Shown in pieces: positions 8,305 to 17,300 of a stretch of DNA of 57,937 nucleotides (the stretch's first letter is position 1; each line of letters starts with the position of its first letter). The notes below the pieces were generated by a model. That model was given only the letters and a program-made list of their open reading frames with translations. It ran no database searches and had not been told where the DNA came from. Source of the stretch: an uncultured Porphyromonadaceae bacterium (GTDB taxonomy: Bacteria > Bacteroidota > Bacteroidia > Bacteroidales > Coprobacteraceae); contig URAV01000023.1 of NCBI GenBank assembly GCA_900545915.1, forward strand, positions 1 to 57,937. Direction: 5' to 3'. Made by a program: the position numbers and the translations under genes.

Positions 8305-9540
8305 TTATTCCATATTATCTGTCGTGGGACGGAGAAAATAGACTTGTAAAAGTAACGCTACAAGGACGACGATACTGAGTAAGGCAAAGCCCATACCTAA
8401 ATTTCCTCCGTCAGTCCATTTACCTAATTGTTCTGTTACGGCTGCACCTGCAAATACACCGGTCATATTCATGATACCGTAAGCAGTTCCGCGATATTTA
8501 GCTGATATAAATTGACATAAAATAGGCATATTGTTGGCATCGAAAATACCGAAACCTATTCCGAAAAGCAGTCCTGCACCGACAACAGCCATAAGACTTT
8601 CTCCGAAGCCGAGCAACATTAAAGCCGGAATTGTCATCCCTAAACCGATAGCTCCTGTATAAACCCTTCCGCGAATATTTTTCTGTACCCAGCGATCCGA
8701 TAAAATACCGCCGACAATAACTCCTATAAACGAAGATACGGCAATGGTAATGGTAGATATAGGACCAGCTTCGGACATGGGAATATTCAGTGTCTCGGAA
8801 AATAGTGTAGGCAACCAGTTTTTGGTTGCCCATCCGGGAAGGCTGGGTGCTGCAAAATAGAAAAGAATAATCCAAAAAGCCCATGTCGAGAAAAGGACAG
8901 ATAACCCGCTGAATAGAGAAATTTTCTTTTCTATATTTATTTTTGTACCGATCTTTTTAGTATTATGAGCAGGATTTTCTCGTAAAGCGAACACGAGAAT
9001 CAAGGAATAGGCGATACCTATAATTCCGAACCAGTAAAAAGTGGAATGCCATGAAAATGTGGCTGCGATCGTAGCTCCGAATCCCCCGACTGCTTGTCCT
9101 ACATATAGTCCCGTCATGTGGATACCTATGGCCAATGATCTGGATTTTCCTTGATGCCAGTCTGCGATAAGCGATAGAGCCGATGGAATATAAAGAGCTT
9201 CGCTTACTCCCATTAAGGCTCTTAACCAGTATAGTTCTTGAAAACTGTCTGCATATCCCATTAAATAGGTGACTGTTGACCAAACAAACAAGCTCCCGAC
9301 TATCAACCATTTTCGGTTCAGCCGATCGGCAATCATCCCTGAAATGGGACTCATAAAGCCGTAAATCCATAAAAAAACGGCCATTAATGCACCGAAAGCC
9401 TCAGCTTTATTTAGTTCTGAAATGTCGATTTTCATTGCATCTTGCATGGTGGAGAGCATTTGGCGGTCCATATAATTGAGCAAGGCAACGACCCATAGTA
9501 AACCGACTACCACCCAAGGATACCAATTGTTGTTTTTCAT
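8305..9540 (-). CDS. nanT: MFS transporter, probable sialic acid importer
   Basis: This 411-aa inner-membrane protein has 12 predicted helices and the anion:cation symporter (ACS) style start LLNYMDRQMLSTM. The loop 2-3 motif reads GMIADRLNRK. As the first gene of the nan-like operon it is the obvious carrier of N-acetylneuraminate across the inner membrane, as is the MFS NanT of Bacteroides fragilis. Hexuronate carriers share the same family, so the substrate rests on context. A strong consensus promoter lies just upstream. No sialidase, RokA-type kinase or outer-membrane receptor gene lies nearby, so these must be encoded elsewhere. Confidence 0.82.
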   Translation of the reverse strand: MKNNNWYPWVVVGLLWVVALLNYMDRQMLSTMQDAMKIDISELNKAEAFGALMAVFLWIYGFMSPISGMIADRLNRKWLIVGSLFVWSTVTYLMGYADSFQELYWLRALMGVSEALYIPSALSLIADWHQGKSRSLAIGIHMTGLYVGQAVGGFGATIAATFSWHSTFYWFGIIGIAYSLILVFALRENPAHNTKKIGTKINIEKKISLFSGLSVLFSTWAFWIILFYFAAPSLPGWATKNWLPTLFSETLNIPMSEAGPISTITIAVSSFIGVIVGGILSDRWVQKNIRGRVYTGAIGLGMTIPALMLLGFGESLMAVVGAGLLFGIGFGIFDANNMPILCQFISAKYRGTAYGIMNMTGVFAGAAVTEQLGKWTDGGNLGMGFALLSIVVLVALLLQVYFLRPTTDNME

Positions 9541-9578
9541 AAGTATTACTGTTTTTTCAAGTATTATAAATAACGAGG

Positions 9579-9610
9579 CAAATATAAATGATTTTTCGTT
9601 AATACAAAAA
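9579..9610 (-). promoter_or_regulatory. Promoter of the sialic-acid operon
   Basis: On the minus strand TTTTTG (9610-9605) and TATATTTG (9586-9579) are 18 bp apart, a near-perfect Bacteroidetes -33/-7 pair. The predicted leader is about 30-35 nt. The tandem octamers found before the polysaccharide genes are absent here. Confidence 0.8.
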
Positions 9611-9723
9611 GCTATTTTTTTATAAAAAGCAATAAGTAGCAGAAACTTTATGAATTATTGTATTGGAAGTAAACGAGTAAAATACCTAAAAAAATTTACT
9701 TTGGGGTAGAATTATCTGTTTGA

Positions 9724-9759
9724 ATATAGATTTTCAGAGTAATTTCTGAAAATCTATAT
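9724..9759 (-). terminator. Hairpin terminator after serB
   Basis: A perfect 15-bp inverted repeat (ATATAGATTTTCAGA / TCTGAAAATCTATAT, 6-nt loop) lies 22 nt after the serB stop codon. There is no long U run, so termination efficiency is uncertain. Confidence 0.6.
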
Positions 9760-9780
9760 CTTGGATTTGAGTTCTTTGAT

Positions 9781-11010
9781 TTAGATCTTATTGTCTCCGA
9801 TATAGGAATCTTTGAAACCTAAGAAATAGAGTACACCGTCGAGACCTATTGTCGAAATAGACTGGGATGCATTTTCTTTTACTTTTGGTTTGGCATGATA
9901 AGCTATTCCCAAACCTGCTATATTGAGCATAGGCAGGTCATTTGCACCATCTCCGACAGCAATGGTCTGTGCAATATCCACGTTTTCTACTTGGGCGATG
10001 AGGCGTAATAATTCAGCTTTACGTTTCCCGTCGACAATATCGCCGATGTGTTTTCCTGTCAACTTGCCGTTCTCTATTTCCAGTTCGTTTGCATATACAT
10101 AATCTATCCCGTATTTCTTTTTCAGGTAATTTCCGAAATAGGTGAATCCTCCCGAAAGAATAGCGATTTTGAATCCTGCTGTTTTAAGAACCTGCATCAT
10201 ACGATCTACGCCTTCCGTTATGGGAAGATTTTGGGCAATATCTTCCATTACGGAAATATCGAGTCCCTTTAATAAAGCTACTCTTCGTTCGAAACTTTCG
10301 GAAAAATCGATTTCTCCACGCATGGCAGATTCGGTAATTGCTTTTACTTCATCGCCTACTCCGGCACGTATTGCCAATTCGTCGATTACTTCTGTTTCGA
10401 TGAGGGTAGAATCCATATCAAAACATATAAGGCGGCGGCAACGGCGAAACATATCGTCTTGTTGAAAAGATATATCCATACCCAATTCCGAAGATAATTG
10501 CATAAAGTTCGATTGCATGGAGGATTTATCTTTCGGAGTTCCTCTGACCGAAAGTTCTATGCATGATTTGGGCTTACGGGCTGACTCGTCCAGAGGAATT
10601 CTTCCGGTAAGCCGTTGAATGGCATCGATGTTCAATCCCTGTTCTGCGACGACACGAGTCACTTCTCCGATTTGTCGGGCAGTAATTTGTCGACTTAGGA
10701 TCGTGATGATATATCGGTTTTTCCCTTGAAGGCTTACCCAACTGTTATATTCACTTTCACTAATCGGAGAAAATTTGATATTTATTTCCAATTCATAAGC
10801 CTTGAATAACAGATCTTTCATTATTTCACCTGAATTGTCATCGGTCGTTTTAAAGAGAATACCCAAAGATAGAGTGTGGTGAATATCTGCTTGTCCGATG
10901 TCGAGTATTGTAGCATTATAACGTGCTAATATTCGTGTCAGGGCTGATGTTACCCCCGGTTTATCTCCTCCGGAGATATTGATCAATATGATCTCTGTTT
11001 TTTGGCTCAT
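9781..11010 (-). CDS. serB: Phosphoserine phosphatase with N-terminal ACT domains
   Basis: The 409-aa protein carries two ACT-like regions (residues about 5-80 and 95-180) followed by a HAD phosphatase. The phosphatase motif DMDST has nucleophile Asp198 and acid/base Asp200. Later come LSGGFTYFG (motif II) and GDGANDLPM (motif III). It catalyses the last step of serine synthesis, O-phosphoserine to serine, in the cytoplasm. The ACT domains suggest feedback by an amino acid. The length and layout match the long SerB form usual in Bacteroidales. It is monocistronic, with promoter and terminator hairpin both visible. Confidence 0.95.
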   Translation of the reverse strand: MSQKTEIILINISGGDKPGVTSALTRILARYNATILDIGQADIHHTLSLGILFKTTDDNSGEIMKDLLFKAYELEINIKFSPISESEYNSWVSLQGKNRYIITILSRQITARQIGEVTRVVAEQGLNIDAIQRLTGRIPLDESARKPKSCIELSVRGTPKDKSSMQSNFMQLSSELGMDISFQQDDMFRRCRRLICFDMDSTLIETEVIDELAIRAGVGDEVKAITESAMRGEIDFSESFERRVALLKGLDISVMEDIAQNLPITEGVDRMMQVLKTAGFKIAILSGGFTYFGNYLKKKYGIDYVYANELEIENGKLTGKHIGDIVDGKRKAELLRLIAQVENVDIAQTIAVGDGANDLPMLNIAGLGIAYHAKPKVKENASQSISTIGLDGVLYFLGFKDSYIGDNKI

Positions 11011-11038
11011 AAAATGTATATCATAAAAATATGGGTTG

Positions 11039-11046
11039 CAAAGATA
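11039..11046 (-). promoter_or_regulatory. -7 box of serB
   Basis: TATCTTTG on the minus strand, 28 bp upstream of the serB ATG, matches TAnnTTTG exactly. I see no convincing -33 element. Confidence 0.55.
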
Positions 11047-11168
11047 ATTAAAATACGGTTACGTATTATTTTACCGTTTAAAAAGATATGTATATTTCGG
11101 TAATGAAGAGAATAAAACAATGTTATGATATTGTTTTGTTCTGGCTGTATTGTTAAAAAAAATGAATA

Positions 11169-11203
11169 TTTTTGGGCTGTTTTTCAGAAAAAATGCATCT
11201 TTG
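11169..11203 (+). promoter_or_regulatory. Promoter of leader RNA and redoxin-like gene
   Basis: TTTTTG (11169-11174) and CATCTTTG (11196-11203) are 21 bp apart. This is close to the Bacteroidetes consensus, and it places the start of transcription near 11209, about 130 nt ahead of the coding region. Confidence 0.65.
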
Positions 11204-11208
11204 CAATC

Positions 11209-11338
11209 GTTTTCTGAATCTCTGTCAGGGAAAAGGCGTTTTCGAGACAGTAGATTTACCGCTGAAAATCAGTGGGGCTTGTAGCATTCTGACGCGATGT
11301 CGCAACTGCAAGTTTAGTATGAATCATAAAACTTCAGT
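11209..11338 (+). promoter_or_regulatory. Structured 5' leader RNA of unknown class
   Basis: Between the promoter and the redoxin-like gene the transcript can form three separate hairpins. H1 is CTGTC/GACAG (11222-11250) with inner stem GAAAA/TTTTC closed by loop GGCG. H2 is CCGCTGA/TCAGTGG (11259-11275), 7 bp with an AAA loop. H3 is CTTGTAG/CTGCAAG (11278-11312), 7 bp with an inner GAC/GTC stem. A mini-ORF of seven codons (MNHKTSV, ATG at 11319) ends in an ATGA overlap with the gene start. Short runs recall the cobalamin riboswitch (CGCAACTG, TGAAAATC), but spacing and the remaining core do not fit. It could be a cis-regulator or an independent small RNA. Confidence 0.5.
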
Positions 11339-11836
11339 ATGAAGAAAGTAAAGTCAATCTTTGCGTTATTTGTATTGTTCTTGATGTTTTCAGCTAGTAA
11401 TAATCGGTTTCCCAAAACCGGATTGTTTATCGGAGAAAAAGCTCCGAACTTTCAAATGACTGATTCCACCGCCGGGACTTTCGATTTGAGAGATTTGAAA
11501 GGCAAATATGTTGTGCTTAATTTTTGGGCTAGCTATGATGCTCCGTCACGCATTTCTAATGTGAGAATGCGGCAGGAGATCGAAAAATTGGATCATCAGA
11601 ATCTTTCGTTTGTTTCAGTTTCGTATGACCCGAGTAGAGTCATTTTTGAAGAAACCGTAAAATTGGACGAGTTGGATAGAAATACGCAATTCTATGACAA
11701 GGATGGAGAGGCTTCGGATATTTATAAGGCTTTCCGTCTTAAAAAAGGTTTTGGAAATTATCTTCTGGATCAAAACGGAGTAATTATAGCCAAAAACTTT
11801 AGTCCTGAGAAGTTGACGGAATTGATTGGTCAATAA
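11339..11836 (+). CDS. Thioredoxin-fold (AhpC/TSA-like) protein lacking active-site cysteines
   Basis: The 165-aa protein starts with a signal sequence (MKKVKSIFALFVLFLMFSAS) and continues with a TlpA/redoxin fold: GEKAPNFQMTD, FDLRDLKGKYVVLNFWA, and a C-terminal NYLLDQNGVIIA strand. Where active family members have WCxPC, this protein has ASYDAPSR, and the mature part contains no cysteine. It therefore cannot be a thiol oxidoreductase by the usual mechanism and may bind a partner or cofactor. It is a single-gene unit with a structured leader before it and a terminator after it. The fold call is firm; function is unknown. Confidence 0.8.
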   Translation: MKKVKSIFALFVLFLMFSASNNRFPKTGLFIGEKAPNFQMTDSTAGTFDLRDLKGKYVVLNFWASYDAPSRISNVRMRQEIEKLDHQNLSFVSVSYDPSRVIFEETVKLDELDRNTQFYDKDGEASDIYKAFRLKKGFGNYLLDQNGVIIAKNFSPEKLTELIGQ

Positions 11837-11843
11837 CCCTTAT

Positions 11844-11875
11844 AAAAAAGATCGGATTATTATCCGGTCTTTTTT
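11844..11875. terminator. Bidirectional terminator between convergent genes
   Basis: AAAAAAGATCGGAT and ATCCGGTCTTTTTT form a 14-bp stem (one G-U pair) with a TATT loop. The A-run and T-run make it work in both directions, ending the redoxin-like gene (+) and the AraC gene (-). Confidence 0.88.
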
Positions 11876-11891
11876 CTTTATTAATTGATAT

Positions 11892-12782
11892 CTATCCTTT
11901 TTTCTGTTCCCTATATTTGCTTGGCGACATTCCCATAACTTGTGTAAAAATCCGAGTAAAATAGAAAGCATCCTCGAAACCGAATTTATGACATATTTGA
12001 TTTATTTTCATATCAGTGAAGTCGAGATAGTGGCAAGCCTCCTGAATACGCAAGTGTGTAAAATAGCGGAGAGGAGAGTATCCGGTCTTTTTCTGAAATA
12101 TAGACGATAAATGGGAAGATGATAATCCGGCATGTGCTGCTAAGTCGGACAATGTAATTTTTTTTTCGATATTTTCTCTCATGTAGTGAATAATATCTTC
12201 AGTAATATCCATTTGTTTGTTTTTAGGCTGTGCACTTTCCCTGTATTCTCCCAAAAATTTCATAGATCCGAGAAAATAGAATAAGCTTGTAATTGCATAA
12301 TAAAAGTTATTTTTGCTATATCCTCTACTTAGAGTATAAAATATTTCTTCGAAAAGACGGAGACGCTCTTCGATACGAGAGTCGGAATTTGGCGTGATGT
12401 TTGTCGGCTTATCAAATCCGTTTGCAAAAAATGAAGCTTTTTCTCCGTTGAAGTGAATCCAGTAGATAGTCCATGGATCTTTAAGGTCGCTTCCGTATGA
12501 ATGTGCCGTGTTTTTAGGTAAGATGAAAAACTGGTTCGATTGTACGGAATATTTGTTTTCATGAATATTGAACCATCCGTGACCTTCGACACAATAAATC
12601 AATATGAATTGTTCCGCTTCCTCTTTTGTGCGTTCACGGTAGTGGTATGAAGCTTGCGGATAATAACCTATGTCGGTAATATGCAGCTCTTTCCCTAAAA
12701 CGTCTTGAGCGATGCTATTGACGACTGCGGAAGGTAGGACTATAGCTCTTTCTCCTTTGAATCCGCTTTTTATTTTAGCCAT
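11892..12782 (-). CDS. AraC family transcriptional regulator, cupin sensor
   Basis: This 296-aa cytoplasmic regulator has an N-terminal AraC-type cupin (about 30-165; FILIYCVEGHGWFNIHE, FFILPKNTAHSYGS) that normally binds a small sugar. Its C-terminal double helix-turn-helix (about 195-292) includes LSDLAAHAGLSSSHLSSIFQ and the signature FGFEDAFYFTRIFTQVMGMS. It is divergent from the MFS/DUF5107 operon. That promoter and two others in the neighbouring polysaccharide locus carry 21-bp-spaced direct octamers typical of AraC-type binding. I infer that it activates the locus on sensing a released sugar. No hybrid two-component or ECF-sigma regulator is present in the window. The family is certain; the regulon is predicted. 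Confidence 0.93.
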   Translation of the reverse strand: MAKIKSGFKGERAIVLPSAVVNSIAQDVLGKELHITDIGYYPQASYHYRERTKEEAEQFILIYCVEGHGWFNIHENKYSVQSNQFFILPKNTAHSYGSDLKDPWTIYWIHFNGEKASFFANGFDKPTNITPNSDSRIEERLRLFEEIFYTLSRGYSKNNFYYAITSLFYFLGSMKFLGEYRESAQPKNKQMDITEDIIHYMRENIEKKITLSDLAAHAGLSSSHLSSIFQKKTGYSPLRYFTHLRIQEACHYLDFTDMKINQICHKFGFEDAFYFTRIFTQVMGMSPSKYREQKKG

Positions 12783-12810
12783 AAGTTATGTGATTTAAGA
12801 TATGCTTTCG

Positions 12811-12841
12811 CAAATATATTGATAATTTTAATTTGTAACAA
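12811..12841 (-). promoter_or_regulatory. Promoter of the AraC regulator gene
   Basis: On the minus strand TTG (12841-12839) and TATATTTG (12818-12811) are 20 bp apart. The -7 box is perfect and lies about 28 bp before the start codon. The tandem octamers of the divergent promoter lie about 75 bp further on, so mutual regulation is possible. Confidence 0.65.
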
Positions 12842-12915
12842 GCATGTATTCATTCTTTTAAGAGCTGTAATATTATATAGTATATATACATATAAAATTG
12901 ATAAACAGAATAAAA

Positions 12916-12974
12916 TTATCCATGTAAATAACATTTTTCTCTATGTCGTAAATAAAAAAAAACGGTTCTCTTTG
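12916..12974 (+). promoter_or_regulatory. Activator-type promoter A (tandem octamers + -7 box) of the MFS/DUF5107 unit
   Basis: The octamers TTATCCAT (12916-12923) and TTCTCTAT (12937-12944) start 21 bp apart. Exactly 22 bp after the second lies the -7 box TCTCTTTG (12967-12974), one mismatch from TAnnTTTG. No -33 TTTG is present in between, as expected for an activator-dependent promoter. The predicted leader is about 22 nt. The same layout recurs at 20796-20854 and 32189-32247. Confidence 0.7.
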
Positions 12975-13002
12975 TATTGTTGAAATTTAATTCTGAAAAC
13001 CA

Positions 13003-14388
13003 ATGAATGCACACAGTAAATTTTTTCTGTTTTTTATAGCCTTAGCTTCCGCAATGGGAGGATTTCTGTTCGGATATGACTGGGTTGTTATCGGAGGTGC
13101 TAAACCTTTTTATGAACAGTTTTTTGAGATTGCCGGTAATCCGTATATGCAGGGATGGGCGATGAGTAGTGCTCTGATAGGCTGTCTTGTCGGAGCTTTG
13201 ATAGCGGGGAAATTTAGTGACCGTTTCGGGCGTAAACCGATTTTGATTTTAGCAGCAGCTCTTTTTATTTGTACTTCTTTAGGTACAGGGTTGTGTAATA
13301 GTTTTGCTATGTTTAATGTATTTAGGCTTATCGGCGGTTTTGCTATAGGAATTGCTTCCAGCCTTTCTCCTATGTATATAGCGGAGATTTCCCCGTCTGA
13401 TGTGCGGGGACGTTTTGTGTCGATAAATCAGTTGACGATAGTGTTGGGTATATTAGCCTCTCAAATTGTGAATTGGTTGATTGCCGAACCTGTTCCGCAA
13501 GATGCTACGGGAGAGATGATTCGAATGTCATGGAACGGCCAATGGGGATGGCGTTGGATGTTTTTAGCTATGATTGTCCCCGCAGCTTTGTTTTTTATAG
13601 TCGGTTTCTTTTTGCCGGAAAGTCCTCGTTGGTTGGCTACGATGGGACGTAGAGATGCGGCTTTACAGGTGTTTGATAGGATTGGAGGGCGAGAATATGC
13701 TCTTGCGGAAATGCGTGAAATAGAACATACTGTACCGGCTGAACCACAAGGAGGATTTAAAAAATTGTTGTCTCCATCTTTACGTAATGTGTTGGTGATA
13801 GGCATTGTATTGGCCGTATTTCAACAATGGTGCGGTATAAATGTGATATTTAATTATGCACAAGAGATATTTATGGCTGCAGGATATGGAGTTTCTGACG
13901 TACTGATGAATATCGTAATAACAGGAATAACAAATGTCGTTTTTACCGTTTTGGCCATGTTTGTAGTTGATAAATGGGGACGGAAAAGGCTGATGATGCT
14001 GGGGGCATTTGCATTGACGGTGATTTATGCATTTATGGGTGCGGCTTACTATTTTCATGTATCCGGACTTCCGTTGTTGATTATCGTCGTATTGGCAATT
14101 GCATGTTATGCAATGACATTAGCTCCGGTTATGTGGGTTATTATTTCTGAAATATTCCCGAACAGAGTGAGAGGTGTTGCAATGTCGGTTGCCACATTCG
14201 CTTTGTGGGCGGCATGCTTTATTCTTACTTATACATTCCCTATTTTGAATCATAGTTTGGGTGCTTACGGGACATTTTGGTTTTATGGTTTGATTTGTTT
14301 GGCCGGAGGAATTTTTGTTACGATAAAACTGCCTGAAACGAAAGGTAAAAGTTTAGAGGATATAGAACGAGAATTGATTAAAAAATAA
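13003..14388 (+). CDS. MFS sugar porter (XylE/GlcP-like)
   Basis: This 461-aa inner-membrane protein belongs to the Sugar_tr branch of the major facilitator superfamily and has 12 helices. Hallmarks are KFSDRFGRKPILI after helix 2, LPESPRWL before the central loop, VDKWGRKRLM in the second half and LPETKGKSLEDIE at the end. Such carriers bring a monosaccharide into the cell, usually with a proton. It is the first gene of a unit with the DUF5107-TPR gene (11-bp gap) and follows the predicted activator promoter, so it likely imports a monosaccharide released by the neighbouring enzymes. The exact sugar (glucose, galactose, xylose, mannose or fructose) cannot be read from the sequence. Confidence 0.92.
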   Translation: MNAHSKFFLFFIALASAMGGFLFGYDWVVIGGAKPFYEQFFEIAGNPYMQGWAMSSALIGCLVGALIAGKFSDRFGRKPILILAAALFICTSLGTGLCNSFAMFNVFRLIGGFAIGIASSLSPMYIAEISPSDVRGRFVSINQLTIVLGILASQIVNWLIAEPVPQDATGEMIRMSWNGQWGWRWMFLAMIVPAALFFIVGFFLPESPRWLATMGRRDAALQVFDRIGGREYALAEMREIEHTVPAEPQGGFKKLLSPSLRNVLVIGIVLAVFQQWCGINVIFNYAQEIFMAAGYGVSDVLMNIVITGITNVVFTVLAMFVVDKWGRKRLMMLGAFALTVIYAFMGAAYYFHVSGLPLLIIVVLAIACYAMTLAPVMWVIISEIFPNRVRGVAMSVATFALWAACFILTYTFPILNHSLGAYGTFWFYGLICLAGGIFVTIKLPETKGKSLEDIERELIKK

Positions 14389-14399
14389 CACTATAAAGT

Positions 14400-17300
14400 A
14401 TGGAAAAAATTACAGAATACCTGACTCGTTGTGAGGTTGGGGAAGGACAGGTACGTGCTTGGGAAGAAGATATTATGCTCCCTACGTACGGCATAGGAAA
14501 AGAAGAAAAAAATCCTATTTTTTTAGAAAAAAGAGTATATCAAGGAAGTTGTGGGTCTGTGTATCCATATCCTGTAGTTGAGAAAATAGAGGATGTAAAG
14601 TCTGAGAAAAAATATAAGGCGTTATTCCTTGAAAACGAATATATCAAGATGATGATTTTGCCGGAACTCGGCGGTCGTGTGCAAATGGCTTATGATAAAA
14701 TAAAGAAACGTCATTTTGTATATTATAATCAAGTTATAAAGCCTGCTCTTGTCGGACTTACAGGTCCTTGGATCTCGGGAGGTATAGAGTTTAATTGGCC
14801 GCAACATCACCGTCCTTCTACTTTTTTGCCTACTGATTATTCTATTGAGGAGCATCCCGACGGAAGTAAGACGGTTTGGTGCAATGAAGTAGAACGAATG
14901 TTTCGTACGAAAGGAATGCATGGGTTTACTCTTTATCCCGGAAAGGCGTATATTGAGATAAAAGCAAAAGTTTATAATCGGACGTCTTTTCCTCAAACAT
15001 TTCTTTGGTGGGCTAATCCGGCAGTTGTGGTGAATGAACACTATCATTCGGTTTTTCCGCCTGATGTAAATGCTGTTTTCGATCATGGAAAGAGAGCCGT
15101 TTCGAGTTTCCCTATTGCTACCGGAGTATATTATAAACAAGATTATTCTTCTGGTGTAGATATTTCGAAATATAAAAATATACCCGTTCCGACTTCGTAT
15201 ATGGCGATTCGTTCTAAGTTTGATTTTGTCGGTGGATATGAAGAAGATAAAAAGGGCGGTTTGTTGCACGTTGCCGATCATCATGTTTCTCCCGGGAAAA
15301 AACAATGGACATGGGGGAATGGAGATTTCGGCGTTGCATGGGATCGTAATCTCACAGATGAGGATGGTCCTTATATTGAATTGATGACGGGCGTATATAC
15401 CGATAATCAACCCGATTTTACATGGTTGCAACCGTATGAAGAAAAATCTTGGGTTCAGTATTTTATGCCTTATGCAGAGGTCGGATATGTCAAGAATGCG
15501 ACAAAAGATCTGATTTTGAACGTTGATGTACGGAAAGATAATACGGTATTGATATTATATGCTACGGGAAAACAGCCGAAGGTGCGTGTTTTAGTAAGAG
15601 ATATAAATGATAGAATATTGTTTGACAATACTGTAAATGTTTCTCCGGCAGAGCCTTTCCGTGTTGAATTTCCGTCAAACGGGGTGCTTGCAGAAAATAT
15701 GATTACGGATATATATGGACAGGATGGGAAATTGTTGCTTACCTATAAAGCCGATAAGGAAGAAATAAAGCCATTGCCGAATCCGGCAGAGGCAGCAAAA
15801 GACCCTAAAGAAATAGCTTCTATCGAGCAACTTTTCTTGACCGGGTTACATTTAGAACAGTACCGTCATGCTACTTATAATCCGATGGATTATTATGAAG
15901 AAGCGTTAAGTCGAGAGCCGGGAGATGTTCGCTGTAATAATGCTATGGGACTTTTATGGATGAGAAAAGGCGAATTTGCTAAAGCTGAAACATATTTTCG
16001 TACAGCAATCAAAACTCTTACTCAGCGTAATCCTAATCCGTATGATGGAGAGCCCTATTTTAATTTAGGTTGGAGTTGTCGCATGCAGGGGAAAATAGAC
16101 GAAGCTTACGATGCATTTTATAAAGCTGCATGGAATGCCGCATGGCAGGATGCTTCTTATTTTGAAATAGCCCGGATAGAAACCATTCGGGGAGAATATG
16201 AGAAAGCTATCGAGTCTGTGGAAAAATCGTTGATACGAAATTGGCATCACCACAAAGCCCGTCAATTAAAATGTTCGCTTCTCCGTAAAATGAGACTCAA
16301 TGAAAAAGCAATGACTTTTGCTGACGCTTCTTTGGAAATCGATTCTTTCAATATGGGGTGTCGTTATGAACGTTACTTGGCATCCGGAGAAAATTCTGAT
16401 TTGGAAAAATTGAAAGAGTTGATGCGTAATTGGTCTCACGGATACATTGAATATGCTTTGGATTTTGTTGCAGGAGGGTTATATGAGGAAGCTGCAAGCT
16501 TGCTCGGTTTATATCTTCAGGATACTGAAAAAGTATATCCTATAATTTATTACTTATTAGGTTATATATATTCAAAACAAAATAATAACACTTTGGCACA
16601 AGAGTATTTTGTTAAAGCGGAAAAATGTGATCCGGCATATTGTTTCCCTAACAGAATAGAAGAAGTCTTGATTTTACAAGAAGCCATCAGCCGGAATCCT
16701 TCAGATGCAAAGGCTCTTTATTATTTAGGAAATTTTTGGTATGCTTCTCGTCGTTATGAGAATGCCGTATCTTGTTGGGAGCAGTCTGCGACAATCGATC
16801 CTGAATTTCCGACGGTATGGCGGAATCTTTCATTGGCATATTATAATAAATGTAATAATCGAGAAAAGGCGGTTGCCGCATTGGAGAGAGCTTTTTCTTT
16901 AGATAGTACGGATGCCCGTATATTGATGGAACTCGATCAGCTTTATAAAAAATTGGGACGTCCGTATGCCGAACGGTTGGCTTTCCTCGAAAAACATATA
17001 GTTTTAGTCGAATCCCGTGATGATTTGGCTTTGGAACGTATCACTTTATATAATCAGTTAGGTCGTTATTCAGAAGCAAAGGCGCTGATCGCAGCCCGTA
17101 AATTCCATCCGTGGGAAGGCGGTGAAGGGAAAGTAACAGGACAATACGTGTTATGTCATGTTGAATTAGCGAAAAAAGCGATCTCAGCGCAGCAATTTGA
17201 AGAGGCTTTGAATTTGTTAAGTAAAACAGAATCGTATCCTCATAATTTGGGAGAAGGGAAACTTGCCGGTGCAGAGGAAAATGATATTTATTATTATAAA

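Noticed and set aside
11209..11320. Cobalamin riboswitch
   Set aside because: AGGGAA, TGAAAATC and CGCAACTG occur in the right order, but spacings (28 and about 30 nt) are far too large and the other conserved core parts are missing. The downstream gene also has no link to cobalamin.
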